Source: UMGS1649 sp045604405
Lineage (GTDB): Bacteria > Bacillota > Clostridia > TANB77 > CAG-465
Assembly (NCBI GenBank): GCA_045604405.1
Contig: JAZUNZ010000013.1
Location: 1-52,327, forward strand
Length of the DNA stretch: 52,327 bases
Reading direction: 5' to 3'
Position 1 is the stretch's first letter. Every line of letters starts with the position of its first letter. This document shows positions 8,541-16,824 of this stretch, one piece after another. The translations under genes and the position numbers were made by a program. Under the pieces are notes generated by a model that made no database searches, was not told the origin of the DNA, and saw only the letters and a list, made by a program, of their open reading frames with translations.

Positions 8541-8793
8541 ACACACTTTTGTTTTGGGAACCATTTATTCTACTCATTCTTTCGGCAAATTCTTGAGATT
8601 TCAGCTGGTAATCCATAGCTTCATTTAAGTATCTGTAATAATAATATTGATTCTCATAAAATTCTTTTGGCGTAGTTTTGTTATTTGCATTTGGTGAATT
8701 TGCTATGTTTGGTGGTGGCATCATATTAGGTGGTAAATTTGTTCCAAATGGCGCGCCAAATCCATATGGGTTAAAAAAGAATCTATCTTCCAT
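8539..8793 (-). CDS. Small Asn/Pro/Tyr-rich protein, unknown (spore-coat-like composition)
   Basis: The 84-residue product begins MEDRFFFNPYGFGAPFG, is rich in Asn, Pro and Met up to about residue 40, then has a YYYYRYLNEAMDY segment and a polar tail. No helix is hydrophobic enough to span a membrane. The ribosome binding site AAGGAGTTGA precedes the ATG on the minus strand. The composition (Tyr-rich, low complexity) resembles small spore-coat proteins such as CotJ or Cot-type peptides, and the neighbouring ylbJ is a sporulation gene read in the same direction, but there is no specific motif, so the function is unknown. Confidence 0.6.
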   Translation of the reverse strand: MEDRFFFNPYGFGAPFGTNLPPNMMPPPNIANSPNANNKTTPKEFYENQYYYYRYLNEAMDYQLKSQEFAERMSRINGSQNKSV

Positions 8794-8880
8794 AAAAAAA
8801 TCAACTCCTTATGTATATTATATAAATTTTTGAGCAATAATATGATTACCTCATAATTAAATGAGTATCCCCCTTTTTAG

Positions 8881-8908
8881 GCGACAGGTTTAAACTTGTC
8901 GCTTTTTT
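8881..8908 (+). terminator. Inverted repeat with plus-strand T-tract at the 3' end of ylbJ
   Basis: GCGACAGGTTT (8881-8891) pairs with AAACTTGTCGC (8892-8902) with one mismatch, followed by six T on the plus strand. It overlaps the last codons of ylbJ on the other strand. The T-tract is on the strand opposite to ylbJ, so its use as a ylbJ terminator is doubtful. Confidence 0.4.
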
Positions 8909-9987
8909 CGAAAGAAAATTAGGGATAAAATAATGGTAATAATAAGAGCTAACATATACACCGTAGATGGTAATATATTAACAGCACTTTTAAAAATATC
9001 TGTATTAAAAAATGATGGAAGTGCAGGTGTATAGATAAACTCTGTAATTATATAGGTTATAACACAAGAAATTGCGCCTTGTAGTAATTTAAATTTTAAC
9101 AAATCACCAAATTTAACTTTTGCTTTAAATGCAAATGAGAATATTTGCATAAGTATCATAAGTGAACTAAAAGATAATATAAATGATACAAGTACAAGCT
9201 TATAGTTTAAACTAATATTTAATGTATATATATTGTTTATTCCACTGGATATTTCAAATATTCCAATTATAATAGATTTTAAAAGCTGTGGCAAATTGAA
9301 ATTACTTAAGACTATGGTTGGGATAAGTGAAAATATTATGGTGTATGAAAGTATGTATGCTGACGTCTTTAAGGTGCCCAAAATACTAGTATATAATAGC
9401 TCAAATGGTGAATATATTTTTTCAAAACTATTTGAATTTACATTTGTTTGTTGTATAATACTATTGTTATATGATGGTGAAAAAATTATACCTATAATTA
9501 TTGCAGACAAGAAGTGGCTAATTGCAAGCATTATTCCTATTTCTATACTGTTGAATATGCCAATTCCTATTGTGGCAATAATATACGACATATTTGCATT
9601 ACTTGTAAAAGAAATAAGTTTAGTAGCAATTTTATTATCTATTAGGCGGTCTTCATAAAGTTTTAAAACGCACTTAGCAGAGTTTGGATAACCTAATAAA
9701 AATCCAATTATTACGCAAGACGCTGTGCTTTTGGGTACATGAAAGAGTTTGCCAAGTATTGTGTCTAGCCCTAAAGCTAAACTATCTATTTTACCAGAGC
9801 AAATTAAGAGTTCTGTTATTAACAAGTAAGGGAAAAGTGCAGGTATAAGTTTGCTAATAAATATACTTATGGAGCTAGATATAGAAGTAATAAGCACTTT
9901 AGAATGCATTAGTAAGTAGAAGATTATGACATAGATAAACATATTTGTAAGCAATTTTTTATGTTTGCAAAAACAAGTAAATTTCAT
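8890..9987 (-). CDS. ylbJ: Sporulation integral membrane protein YlbJ
   Basis: A 365-residue polytopic membrane protein with about 8-9 hydrophobic segments. The conserved core GFLLGYPNSAKCVLKLYEDR matches the YlbJ family (Gly-Tyr-Pro-x-x-Ala-Lys followed by LYE), and the N-terminal region with SKLIPALFPYLLITELLI matches the SxxFPxxV..EL motif of nucleoside-gate-like domains. In Bacillus YlbJ is made under SigE in the mother cell and is needed for spore cortex formation and resistance. A GAGGT ribosome binding site precedes the ATG on the minus strand. It is divergent from the methyltransferase gene, with 41 nt between the start codons. Confidence 0.85.
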   Translation of the reverse strand: MKFTCFCKHKKLLTNMFIYVIIFYLLMHSKVLITSISSSISIFISKLIPALFPYLLITELLICSGKIDSLALGLDTILGKLFHVPKSTASCVIIGFLLGYPNSAKCVLKLYEDRLIDNKIATKLISFTSNANMSYIIATIGIGIFNSIEIGIMLAISHFLSAIIIGIIFSPSYNNSIIQQTNVNSNSFEKIYSPFELLYTSILGTLKTSAYILSYTIIFSLIPTIVLSNFNLPQLLKSIIIGIFEISSGINNIYTLNISLNYKLVLVSFILSFSSLMILMQIFSFAFKAKVKFGDLLKFKLLQGAISCVITYIITEFIYTPALPSFFNTDIFKSAVNILPSTVYMLALIITIILSLIFFRKKRQV

Positions 9988-10028
9988 ATAATAACCTCAA
10001 TAAAATATACTTTAAAGGAGAAAAATAT

Positions 10029-10916
10029 ATGCAAACAGTAGATAATTTTGATGATGTAAAATTACTAGATATGGCAAATGGTGAAAAATTAGAAAAATGG
10101 GGCAAATACCTTTTAATTAGACCTGACCCACAAATAATTTGGTCTAAAAAAACCAATCCAAAACTTTGGGAAAAGGCAGATGCAAGATATATACGTAGCA
10201 AAACAGGCGGTGGCCATTGGGAGCTAAAAAATAGGCTACCAGATAGCTGGCAAGTGTCATTTGAGGACATGGTGTTTAATATAAAACCAATGGGCTTTAA
10301 ACATACAGGATTATTTCCAGAACAAGCAGTTAACTGGCAGTATATGATAGATAAAATACAAAAAAGAAAGAAAGACGGAAAAACTACTCGTGTTTTAAAT
10401 CTATTTGCATATACAGGAGGTGCTACAGTTGCTTGCGCTTCAGCAGGTGCTAGTGTATGCCATGTAGATTCATCAAAAGGAATGGTTTTATGGGCAAAGG
10501 AAAACATAGCAAGTTCAGGCTTAAAAGACGCTCCTGTAAGATTTATTGTAGATGATGTAATAAAGTTTGTTAGCCGTGAAATTAAAAGAGGCAACAAATA
10601 TGACGCTATAATAATGGATCCGCCAAGTTATGGTAGAGGCGCAAAAGGCGAGGTTTGGAGTATAGAAAAAGATTTAGAAAATCTTTTAGGGTTATGCATT
10701 AAGCTATTATCAGATGAACCTGCTTTTGTTATAATAAATACATATACAGGAGGCTTATCTGGTACAGTTATTTCTAATTTACTTAAAATGAAATTAGAAG
10801 AGGCAAGAAAAGATTTGATTAAAAGTGGAAAGATTTTAACAGATGAGATTGGAATAAAAATGGAAGATAAAGAAATTGTATTACCATGCGGTATTACAAC
10901 AAAATGGGAAGAATAG
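10029..10916 (+). CDS. SAM-dependent methyltransferase (RlmI/RlmK-like, PF10672 type)
   Basis: Probably an RNA m5C or m7G methyltransferase acting on rRNA. The N-terminal part (residues 1-95) with KWGKYLLIRPDPQIIW and FKHTGLFPEQAVNW is characteristic of the Methyltrans_SAM family. The Rossmann motifs are NLFAYTGGATVACASAGA (motif I, near 124-141), VCHVDSS (motif II) and IIMDPPSYGRG (motif IV). Length of 295 is normal for the family. A GGAG site precedes the ATG. The next gene's start follows 8 nt after the stop, suggesting a two-gene operon. The exact target base is unknown. Confidence 0.85.
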   Translation: MQTVDNFDDVKLLDMANGEKLEKWGKYLLIRPDPQIIWSKKTNPKLWEKADARYIRSKTGGGHWELKNRLPDSWQVSFEDMVFNIKPMGFKHTGLFPEQAVNWQYMIDKIQKRKKDGKTTRVLNLFAYTGGATVACASAGASVCHVDSSKGMVLWAKENIASSGLKDAPVRFIVDDVIKFVSREIKRGNKYDAIIMDPPSYGRGAKGEVWSIEKDLENLLGLCIKLLSDEPAFVIINTYTGGLSGTVISNLLKMKLEEARKDLIKSGKILTDEIGIKMEDKEIVLPCGITTKWEE

Positions 10917-10924
10917 GTGATAAT

Positions 10925-12016
10925 ATGGGCAAATCAGTTGGAAACTTATCTTTAACAGAAAAAGTAGGTCAAATGTTCATGATAGGGCTTGATGGCTTTA
11001 CACCAGATGAAACCATCATGGAACTTATACAAACACATAAAGTGGGGGGCTTTGTTATATATGAAAATAATGTTCAAAGTGTAGAACAATTATTAAGATT
11101 AATAAATAGCCTAAAAATAATGAATGCAGGAAATGAAGTGCCGCTATTTATTGCTGTATCTCAAGAGGGTGGTAGAGTAAATATTATACCAAGTGAAATA
11201 AGAAAAATTCCGGCAATAAAGTATATTTCAGAAGATGCAGATAAAAACCTAATACATGAGGTTTCAAGCCTTACAGGGCGTATACTTAAAGCCTTTGGAA
11301 TTAACATGAATTTCTGGCCAGTATTGGATTTAGGTGGCATGGTAGAAGGAAGAGACTTGTCGGATAGATGCATAAGCGCAAATCCAAATATTGTTTCTAG
11401 TTATGGCCTTCAAGTTATAAACGGCCTAAATGATGAAGGAATAATTTCTGTGCCCAAATATTTTCCAGGGCATAGTACAACCAAAAATAGAGGCATAGAC
11501 TTTGTAATTCCTTCAACAACTAAGTCTATATCAAGGCTAGAACAAGCGGATTTAGTTCCATTTAAATCTGCTATAGAAGCTAAAGTAGACGGTCTTATGA
11601 TAGGACACATAAACTTAGCTAAATTAAATCTATTTGCACCAGCTACCATGTCATATAAAGTTATAACGAGACTCCTAAAAGAAAGATACAAATACGAAGG
11701 AGTTATAATTGCAGAAGATTTAACAGCTACACCTGTAGATATACAATATGGTATAAAATCTAGTACACGTAGAGCAATTCTTGCAGGCTGTGACCTTATG
11801 ATAATAAAAGACATAAAAAAGGTAAAGGGTGTTTTAGAGGACATAGCAAAACAAATAAAACAAGGCAACCTAGATAGCAAAGAGATAGACTTAAGAGTGC
11901 AAAAAATACTAGATTTAAAAGCAAAGTTTAATTTAAAAGACGAGGAAATAACAGAAATTGAAATTAAATCTCTAAATGAAGAAATAGAAGCTTTAATAGA
12001 AAAAGTAAGAAGATAG
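10925..12016 (+). CDS. NagZ-like GH3 family protein lacking expected catalytic residues
   Basis: The 363-residue protein has the fold markers of a single-domain cytoplasmic beta-N-acetylhexosaminidase: LTEKVGQMFMIG, QEGGRV (80-85), MNFWPVLDLG, and KYFPGH (178-183). However, the family block KHFPGHGDTxxDSH is replaced by KYFPGHSTTKNRGID, so the Asp-His general acid dyad is missing. The family nucleophile block (S/T)D(D/A)LxM reads AEDLTA at 263-268, putting Glu at the nucleophile position. I infer a catalytically weak or non-catalytic GH3 protein. ATG 10925 is preferred (AGGTGAT upstream) over an in-frame ATG at 10886 that would overlap the preceding gene. No signal peptide. Confidence 0.75.
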   Translation: MGKSVGNLSLTEKVGQMFMIGLDGFTPDETIMELIQTHKVGGFVIYENNVQSVEQLLRLINSLKIMNAGNEVPLFIAVSQEGGRVNIIPSEIRKIPAIKYISEDADKNLIHEVSSLTGRILKAFGINMNFWPVLDLGGMVEGRDLSDRCISANPNIVSSYGLQVINGLNDEGIISVPKYFPGHSTTKNRGIDFVIPSTTKSISRLEQADLVPFKSAIEAKVDGLMIGHINLAKLNLFAPATMSYKVITRLLKERYKYEGVIIAEDLTATPVDIQYGIKSSTRRAILAGCDLMIIKDIKKVKGVLEDIAKQIKQGNLDSKEIDLRVQKILDLKAKFNLKDEEITEIEIKSLNEEIEALIEKVRR

Positions 12017-12022
12017 CATAAT

Positions 12023-12055
12023 CCCCTGATTAAACACATGTTTAATCAGGGGCAT
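12023..12055 (+). terminator. Strong hairpin after the GH3-like gene
   Basis: CCCCTGATTAAACA (12023-12036) pairs perfectly with TGTTTAATCAGGGG (12039-12052), loop 2 nt. The following sequence is CATAATATTTT, a weak T-tract. Confidence 0.7.
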
Positions 12056-12091
12056 AATATTTTAGAGTTAAGTTTATTAACAATGTTAGGA

Positions 12092-12137
12092 GATGCCTTT
12101 CTTTGCTATATATTGATGCCTTTCTTTGCTATATATT
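12092..12137. repeat. 23-bp tandem duplication
   Basis: Two perfect head-to-tail copies (12092-12114 and 12115-12137), each running from GATGCCTTTC to TATATATT. It lies just upstream of the promoter of the next gene. Confidence 0.9.
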
Positions 12138-12139
12138 GG

Positions 12140-12168
12140 TTGAAAAATAATGTAAAATATAGTATAAT
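12140..12168 (+). promoter_or_regulatory. Sigma-A promoter of the orphan gene at 12249
   Basis: TTGAAA at 12140-12145 and TATAAT at 12163-12168 with a 17-nt spacer, 80 nt before the start codon, directly behind the 23-bp tandem duplication. Confidence 0.65.
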
Positions 12169-12248
12169 TAAAACAGTATTTTAGAATGAACATATAGGTA
12201 ATTAACTTATGTACAAAATTATCCAAATAAAATTAGGAGGAACTTAAC

Positions 12249-13043
12249 ATGAAAACAAGTATTCAATTAAAACTTTCTACGGGTAAAATCACAGAGATTA
12301 AGCTACAAGAAGACGGTAACTATGAATTCGTGATAGATAGTGAGGAACCAGTAGAATTTAAAATTGATGAACTGCGAAAGAAACAGGACATGCTAGCCCT
12401 TGTTGAAGCATCTAAACTTTCTTTAAAAGACAAGTTTATGCAACATGAGCCGATAACGGACAATGAGAGAAAGTTCAAAGATTTACTTAAAAAAGTAATT
12501 AAACGAGGTGTCAAAGACTTCTGGCGACCGATACTTGATCCATCATTTAATGAGGATGGAAATGCAATTTGTTACGTTGCTGGAAAAAAGCCTGCTGTAG
12601 GCAAATCATACAACTGGTGGTACAAAGTAGCAAAAGAGTATAATCCAAAATTAAGAAGCAGACTTGGAACCAATTCTGAATATGTAGCATTTCTTGGAGT
12701 TCTTATTAAGACTCTTGTTTCAAATGATTGGTCTGTTAAGGCTGCTTGGAATGCGGTATGTAACGACTCTAAGGAACTGGGGCATTACTGGAATTCAGAA
12801 AATGCTCTGCACGATTTTGGACCTACAGGCTCAAGAGAAATTTGCGGTTTCTATGATCTTGCAAATACGGTTAAGATTGTAGCAGACGATGAAGTCGGTG
12901 GCTTCTGGCTGGCTGGTGGTGACTACAGTTTCATTAGTAATAGCTATCCATTGGCGGACGTGTGTCATAGTATCAACCTGGATGTCAATTTCGACGACAG
13001 TGTTGGTTGGCTTGTGCTTGAAGAAGGTAGCTCTGATCACTGA
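12249..13043 (+). CDS. Hypothetical protein, 264 residues, unrecognised
   Basis: Start supported by TAGGAGGAAC before ATG. Residues 1-40 look like a small beta-rich segment, 40-90 are charged and probably helical (KIDELRKKQDMLALVEASKL), and 100-264 are rich in Trp, Tyr and Gly (SYNWWYKVAKEYNPKLRSR, GFWLAGGDYSF), suggesting a compact globular domain. No signal peptide or membrane segment. Base composition is noticeably richer in G+C than the flanking sporulation genes. It has its own promoter and a strong terminator, like several other orphan genes in the window, so it was probably acquired as a single transcription unit. I do not recognise the family. Confidence 0.75.
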   Translation: MKTSIQLKLSTGKITEIKLQEDGNYEFVIDSEEPVEFKIDELRKKQDMLALVEASKLSLKDKFMQHEPITDNERKFKDLLKKVIKRGVKDFWRPILDPSFNEDGNAICYVAGKKPAVGKSYNWWYKVAKEYNPKLRSRLGTNSEYVAFLGVLIKTLVSNDWSVKAAWNAVCNDSKELGHYWNSENALHDFGPTGSREICGFYDLANTVKIVADDEVGGFWLAGGDYSFISNSYPLADVCHSINLDVNFDDSVGWLVLEEGSSDH

Positions 13044-13048
13044 AAAAC

Positions 13049-13090
13049 AAAACAAATGGGACTCTATATTTAGAGTTCCGTTTGTTTTTT
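13049..13090 (+). terminator. Terminator of the 264-residue orphan gene
   Basis: AACAAATGGGACTCT (13051-13065) pairs with AGAGTTCCGTTTGTT (13072-13086) with a few G-U pairs/mismatch, followed by a T-tract. Confidence 0.8.
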
Positions 13091-13199
13091 GTATTAGTGC
13101 CTCTTTTTTCGACCTATACTTTCAAAAGTTTTAGTACAAGCGTATAAAATATTACATTATTCTTGTAGGGTGTGTTGTATATTTATTGTGGTGATTGAA

Positions 13200-14090
13200 G
13201 TGATAGAAAATATTACAAATGTCTTACCAACAGAGATTTCTAGCTTGTTAATAAAACTAGATAATAAAGAAAAAATGACAGAAATAAGACTTAGAGTGGG
13301 CAGTAATCTTAGAGTGTATTTTGGAAAAGCTGAAAAAGAATTTGGTATTAATATTACAAAAGAGCACCTGTTAAAAATTCTAAGCAATATATCTTCTAAC
13401 AGCATATATTCAGTGCAAAACGACATAAACAAGGGTTTTGTAACAATAGCGGGAGGAAATAGAATAGGACTTGCAGGCGAGGTTATTGTACTAGATGGGA
13501 AAATAAAAAATATAAAAGACATATCCTCTATGAATATACGTATAGCACATGAATATTTAGGAGTTTCAGACAAGGTAATAGATAAAATAATAGATGTAGA
13601 TAAAGTAAAAAACACTTTAATAGTATCGCCGCCTGGACTTGGAAAAACAACGCTTCTTAGAGATGTTATACGCAATATAAGTGATAGTGGATACAACATA
13701 TCTGTTATAGATGAAAGAGGAGAGATTGCAGCTATGCATCAAGGGAGACCAACACTAAATTTGGGCTATAGGACAGATGTAATTTCTTTTGTAGATAAAG
13801 CACAAGGAATGCAAATGGCAGTAAGAAGCATGGCGCCTCAAGTTGTGTGTACGGACGAAATAGGTGGAACGGAAGATATAGAGGCTATAAAATACTTGTG
13901 TAAGTGTGGGGTGTCATATATTACGACGATGCACGGAGATTCTTTAAAAGATATTACATCTGGCAAAATGAAAGAACTCTTAGACAATGGATATTTAGAT
14001 ACTGTTATAATTCTTTCAAACAAGGCAGGAATTGGAAGTATAGATAAAATATATACAAATTTAAATAGTATGGAGGAAGTTGTATGTTAA
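13200..14090 (+). CDS. spoIIIAA: Stage III sporulation protein AA
   Basis: Cytoplasmic ATPase of the SpoIIIA-SpoIIQ channel that links mother cell and forespore after engulfment; related to type II/IV secretion ATPases. Walker A is SPPGLGKTTLLRD, Walker B region VVCTDEIGG, and the preceding DERGEIAAMHQG is typical of the family. GTG at 13200 is my preferred start (GGTGAT just upstream) and gives MIENITNVLP, as in homologues; in-frame GTGs at 13170, 13188 and 13191 would add a few unusual residues. It overlaps spoIIIAB by 7 nt. In Bacillus the operon is SigE-controlled; I could not identify a convincing SigE promoter here. Confidence 0.95.
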   Translation: MIENITNVLPTEISSLLIKLDNKEKMTEIRLRVGSNLRVYFGKAEKEFGINITKEHLLKILSNISSNSIYSVQNDINKGFVTIAGGNRIGLAGEVIVLDGKIKNIKDISSMNIRIAHEYLGVSDKVIDKIIDVDKVKNTLIVSPPGLGKTTLLRDVIRNISDSGYNISVIDERGEIAAMHQGRPTLNLGYRTDVISFVDKAQGMQMAVRSMAPQVVCTDEIGGTEDIEAIKYLCKCGVSYITTMHGDSLKDITSGKMKELLDNGYLDTVIILSNKAGIGSIDKIYTNLNSMEEVVC

Positions 14091-14593
14091 TTATAAAGTT
14101 GGTAGTTGCAGGATTAATAGTTTGTGTATGTGCTGCAATTGGGATTTTAAAATCTAAAAAATATGAAAGCAGAGAATATATATTAAGAGAAGCTGTAATG
14201 TTATTTAAGGGCCTAAAAAACGAGATAAGTTACACATTGACTCCAATACCAAATGCAATTGAGTCTGTTAGGCAAAGTATGAGAACAACTCTTAAGGATG
14301 TAATGGGAACAGTAAGCTTTGAGCTTTTACAATATAACGTAAAAGAAGAAGCAGTAACAAGTGAGGTGGCAAAACTTACAGAGCTTACTCCTTATGACAT
14401 ACAAGTAATCTCCAATGGAATAATTTCTTTAGGCAAAACTGATGTTGAAGGACAAATGGGAGTTATAAACATGGCGTGTGATACTTTGGAAAACCAACTT
14501 TTAGATTCAATAGAGGCCAAAAAGAAAAATTCTAAACTATATAAAACGGTAGGAATTGCAACTGGGCTTATGATTGCAATAGTATTTATTTAG
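14084..14593 (+). CDS. spoIIIAB: Stage III sporulation protein AB
   Basis: Membrane component of the SpoIIIA feeding-tube complex, with similarity in the family to GspF-like proteins of type II secretion. The 169-residue protein has an N-terminal membrane helix (residues ~3-22), a soluble helical middle containing LKGLKNEISY-like family sequence (FKGLKNEISYTLTPIPNAIE), and a C-terminal membrane helix (VGIATGLMIAIVFI). It starts within spoIIIAA (7-nt overlap) and ends 9 nt before spoIIIAC, indicating translational coupling in the operon. Confidence 0.93.
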   Translation: MLIIKLVVAGLIVCVCAAIGILKSKKYESREYILREAVMLFKGLKNEISYTLTPIPNAIESVRQSMRTTLKDVMGTVSFELLQYNVKEEAVTSEVAKLTELTPYDIQVISNGIISLGKTDVEGQMGVINMACDTLENQLLDSIEAKKKNSKLYKTVGIATGLMIAIVFI

Positions 14594-14602
14594 GAGGCAT
14601 AT

Positions 14603-14797
14603 ATGAGTGTAGATTTATTACTTAAAATAGCAGGACTTGGAATTTTGGTTGCGGTGTTAAACCAAGTTTTATCTAAGGCGGGGCGTGATGACCAAGCAAT
14701 GATGGTAACAATCACAGGGCTTGTAATAGTTCTTATGATAGTTGCAAAAGAGATTAGTTCACTTTTTGGTAGTGTAAAAACAATGTTTGGGTTATAG
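14603..14797 (+). CDS. spoIIIAC: Stage III sporulation protein AC
   Basis: A 64-residue double-helix membrane protein of the SpoIIIA complex. LLLKIAGLGILVAVLNQVL and the following KAGRDDQAMMVTITGLVIV are the diagnostic AC sequence: family members have an almost identical GRxxxAxxxxxxGxxxVL core between the two helices. Ribosome binding site TAGGAGG. It ends one nt before the ATG of spoIIIAD. Confidence 0.95.
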   Translation: MSVDLLLKIAGLGILVAVLNQVLSKAGRDDQAMMVTITGLVIVLMIVAKEISSLFGSVKTMFGL

Positions 14798-14798
14798 T

Positions 14799-15185
14799 AT
14801 GGATATATTTAAAATAGTCAGTTTTAGTATAGTAGCAGTCATATTAATTACTATACTTAAATCTGTTAAAAAAGAAGATTTTGCACTCACTGTAACAATA
14901 ATTGCATCACTTATCTTGTTTGGCTTTTTATTATTAAAGCTAGAGGATATAACCACATTATTAACTAATGTTATAAACAAGTCAGGAATAAATAAAGACT
15001 ATTTGACGTTATTGCTCAAGGTTACGGGGATATCTTATGTAATAGAGCTTGCAACAAATATTTGCAAAGATTCCGGAAGTAGTAGCTTGGCGTCTAAAGT
15101 TGAAATGCTAGGCAAAATATCCATAGTACTACTTACTATACCAATTCTAACATCAGTAATAACTACGGTGCTAGAGATTCTGTGA
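14799..15185 (+). CDS. spoIIIAD: Stage III sporulation protein AD
   Basis: A membrane protein of the SpoIIIA complex with three to four hydrophobic segments. The ATG at 14799 gives MDIFKIVSFSIVAVI, the usual N-terminus of AD; a TTG at 14787 in the same frame lies inside spoIIIAC and would add only four residues. KKEDFALTVTIIASLILF corresponds to the AC-like repeat that AD shares with AC. Length of 128 residues is normal. There is no separate good ribosome binding site, so translation is probably coupled to spoIIIAC. Confidence 0.93.
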   Translation: MDIFKIVSFSIVAVILITILKSVKKEDFALTVTIIASLILFGFLLLKLEDITTLLTNVINKSGINKDYLTLLLKVTGISYVIELATNICKDSGSSSLASKVEMLGKISIVLLTIPILTSVITTVLEIL

Positions 15186-15191
15186 GGCAGT

Positions 15192-16322
15192 ATGGCAAAG
15201 AAAATATTCATACTTACAATATTTTGTATATTATTTACCTCTTTAATAGGTGGGGTACATGCATTAGATGTTGGTGCTGTAGCAGATGAGCTAGATTTAA
15301 ACTCGCTAATTAAGACGCTAAAAGAATATATAGATGACGAAATAGACATAGATTCTATGGCAACTAGCTTAATAGCAGGTGAAGGGCTAGATTATGGCAA
15401 AATAGGGAATTTTGTTATAAACAAAATATTTTATGAAATACGTGTCGGACTTAAAGCTTGTGTATCTATTTTAATAATAGTAATACTTATGGCTATAATT
15501 AAAGGCTTAGAACTTGAAAAAGATAACAGCATATCTAAAGTGGCAAGCCTTGTTGGATTTCTTGTAATAGTTACTATTGCACTTAAGTCGTATTTTGTAA
15601 TACTTAAGTCGTTTACGGACACAATAACACTACTTACAGGTGTAATGGAGATTGTAGCGCCATTTATGCTAGCCATTTTAATTGCCACAGGCGAAATTGC
15701 AACTAGCGGTATTGTAGGGCCAGTATTGTTATTTGTTACAAGTCTTGTAGGTGTACTAGTAACATATGTTATAGTTCCCCTGCTTAGTATATCACTAGTG
15801 TTTAGAATTATATCTAACATGTCAGACACTGTAAAGCTAGACAAATTGGCGGGGCTATTTTCGAGTACTTCTATGTGGGTGGTTTCCGTAATACTTGCTT
15901 TGTTTTTAGGTGTTATGGAGCTAGAAAGTAGTGTAACTACAAGTATTGATGAAGTTGCAGTTAAGACAACACAGGCAGCAGTCTCTAACCTTGTGCCAGT
16001 TGTAGGCAAATTTGTATCAGATAGTCTTGAAGTAATGATGGGAGCATCTGAAATAATTGGTAAGGCTGTTGGAATAATAGGAATTATTGTAATGGTTATT
16101 GTAGCACTAATACCAATTATCAAAATAATAGTATATAACTTAATGTATTTTATTGTTTCAGCTGTTTCAGAGCTTTTAAATACAGATAAAAAAATAACAG
16201 ACCTGTGTGCATCAATGTCTAAACAGTATAAAACAATGCTAGGAATAATGTTAGGCGTTATGGTGACATTTATAATTGGAATAGGAATAGTTATAAATCT
16301 AATGGGAAAGGTTGTGGGTTAA
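15192..16322 (+). CDS. spoIIIAE: Stage III sporulation protein AE
   Basis: The large polytopic membrane subunit of the SpoIIIA complex (376 residues). An N-terminal signal-like helix ends in GGVHALDVG, followed by a soluble stretch (residues ~25-70) and about seven hydrophobic helices. The conserved region SMWVVSVILALFLGVMELES and SNLVPVVGKFVSDSLEVM match the AE family. ATG lies 6 nt after the spoIIIAD stop with GAGGCAG upstream. It abuts spoIIIAF directly. Confidence 0.95.
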   Translation: MAKKIFILTIFCILFTSLIGGVHALDVGAVADELDLNSLIKTLKEYIDDEIDIDSMATSLIAGEGLDYGKIGNFVINKIFYEIRVGLKACVSILIIVILMAIIKGLELEKDNSISKVASLVGFLVIVTIALKSYFVILKSFTDTITLLTGVMEIVAPFMLAILIATGEIATSGIVGPVLLFVTSLVGVLVTYVIVPLLSISLVFRIISNMSDTVKLDKLAGLFSSTSMWVVSVILALFLGVMELESSVTTSIDEVAVKTTQAAVSNLVPVVGKFVSDSLEVMMGASEIIGKAVGIIGIIVMVIVALIPIIKIIVYNLMYFIVSAVSELLNTDKKITDLCASMSKQYKTMLGIMLGVMVTFIIGIGIVINLMGKVVG

Positions 16323-16823
16323 ATGACAGAATACATATCAACAATTATATACATCTGTATATTTTCGGTTATATTAGAACTAATTTTACCAGAAAACAAA
16401 TTAAGAAAGTATGTAGGAGTACTTGTATCACTCTTAATAATACTTACCCTCATAAGTCCTATAATAAATTTACTAGAAAACGAACAAGTAATAGAGGTAA
16501 TATCTTCTGCTATAGACAATATACAAGGCAAGGTTCAAATAAAGGAATATGATTTTAGCAATCTGCAAAATAAGCTAATATTTTCATCAGTAAAGGAAGA
16601 TATAGAAGATGAAATATATACAAAATGTAAAGAAAAATGGAATACAAAATTTGATGTATCTAAAGTAAAAATAACATTAAATGACAATTATAAAATAGAA
16701 GACATAGATGTATATGTAAATAGATTAGAAGAAGTTGCAAGCGCAGCAGACATTATAGATTATATATCTTACGAATATGGTATAGATGCATCTGCTATAA
16801 ATGTTATAAAGGAGGAAAATTAG
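16323..16823 (+). CDS. spoIIIAF: Stage III sporulation protein AF
   Basis: 166 residues: two N-terminal membrane helices (about 5-22 and 33-50, with PENKLRKYVGVLVSLLIILT between and through the second) followed by a soluble domain with a ring-building-motif-like fold in the family. The start codon immediately follows the spoIIIAE stop. Part of the mother-cell-membrane side of the channel. Confidence 0.93.
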   Translation: MTEYISTIIYICIFSVILELILPENKLRKYVGVLVSLLIILTLISPIINLLENEQVIEVISSAIDNIQGKVQIKEYDFSNLQNKLIFSSVKEDIEDEIYTKCKEKWNTKFDVSKVKITLNDNYKIEDIDVYVNRLEEVASAADIIDYISYEYGIDASAINVIKEEN

Positions 16824-16824
16824 G

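Noticed and set aside
9233..9658. A 141-codon plus-strand ORF inside ylbJ
   Set aside because: Antisense shadow of a membrane protein gene; no ribosome binding site and ylbJ itself has clear family motifs.
9959..10597. A 212-codon minus-strand ORF opposite the methyltransferase
   Set aside because: The plus strand carries conserved methyltransferase motifs across the same span; the minus-strand frame shows no family features.
11410..12039. A 209-codon minus-strand ORF opposite the GH3-like gene
   Set aside because: Shadow frame without ribosome binding site; the plus-strand protein aligns with a known family.
15431..16123. A 230-codon minus-strand ORF within spoIIIAE
   Set aside because: Ser/Thr/Ile-rich low-complexity shadow of a membrane protein gene in a well-conserved operon.
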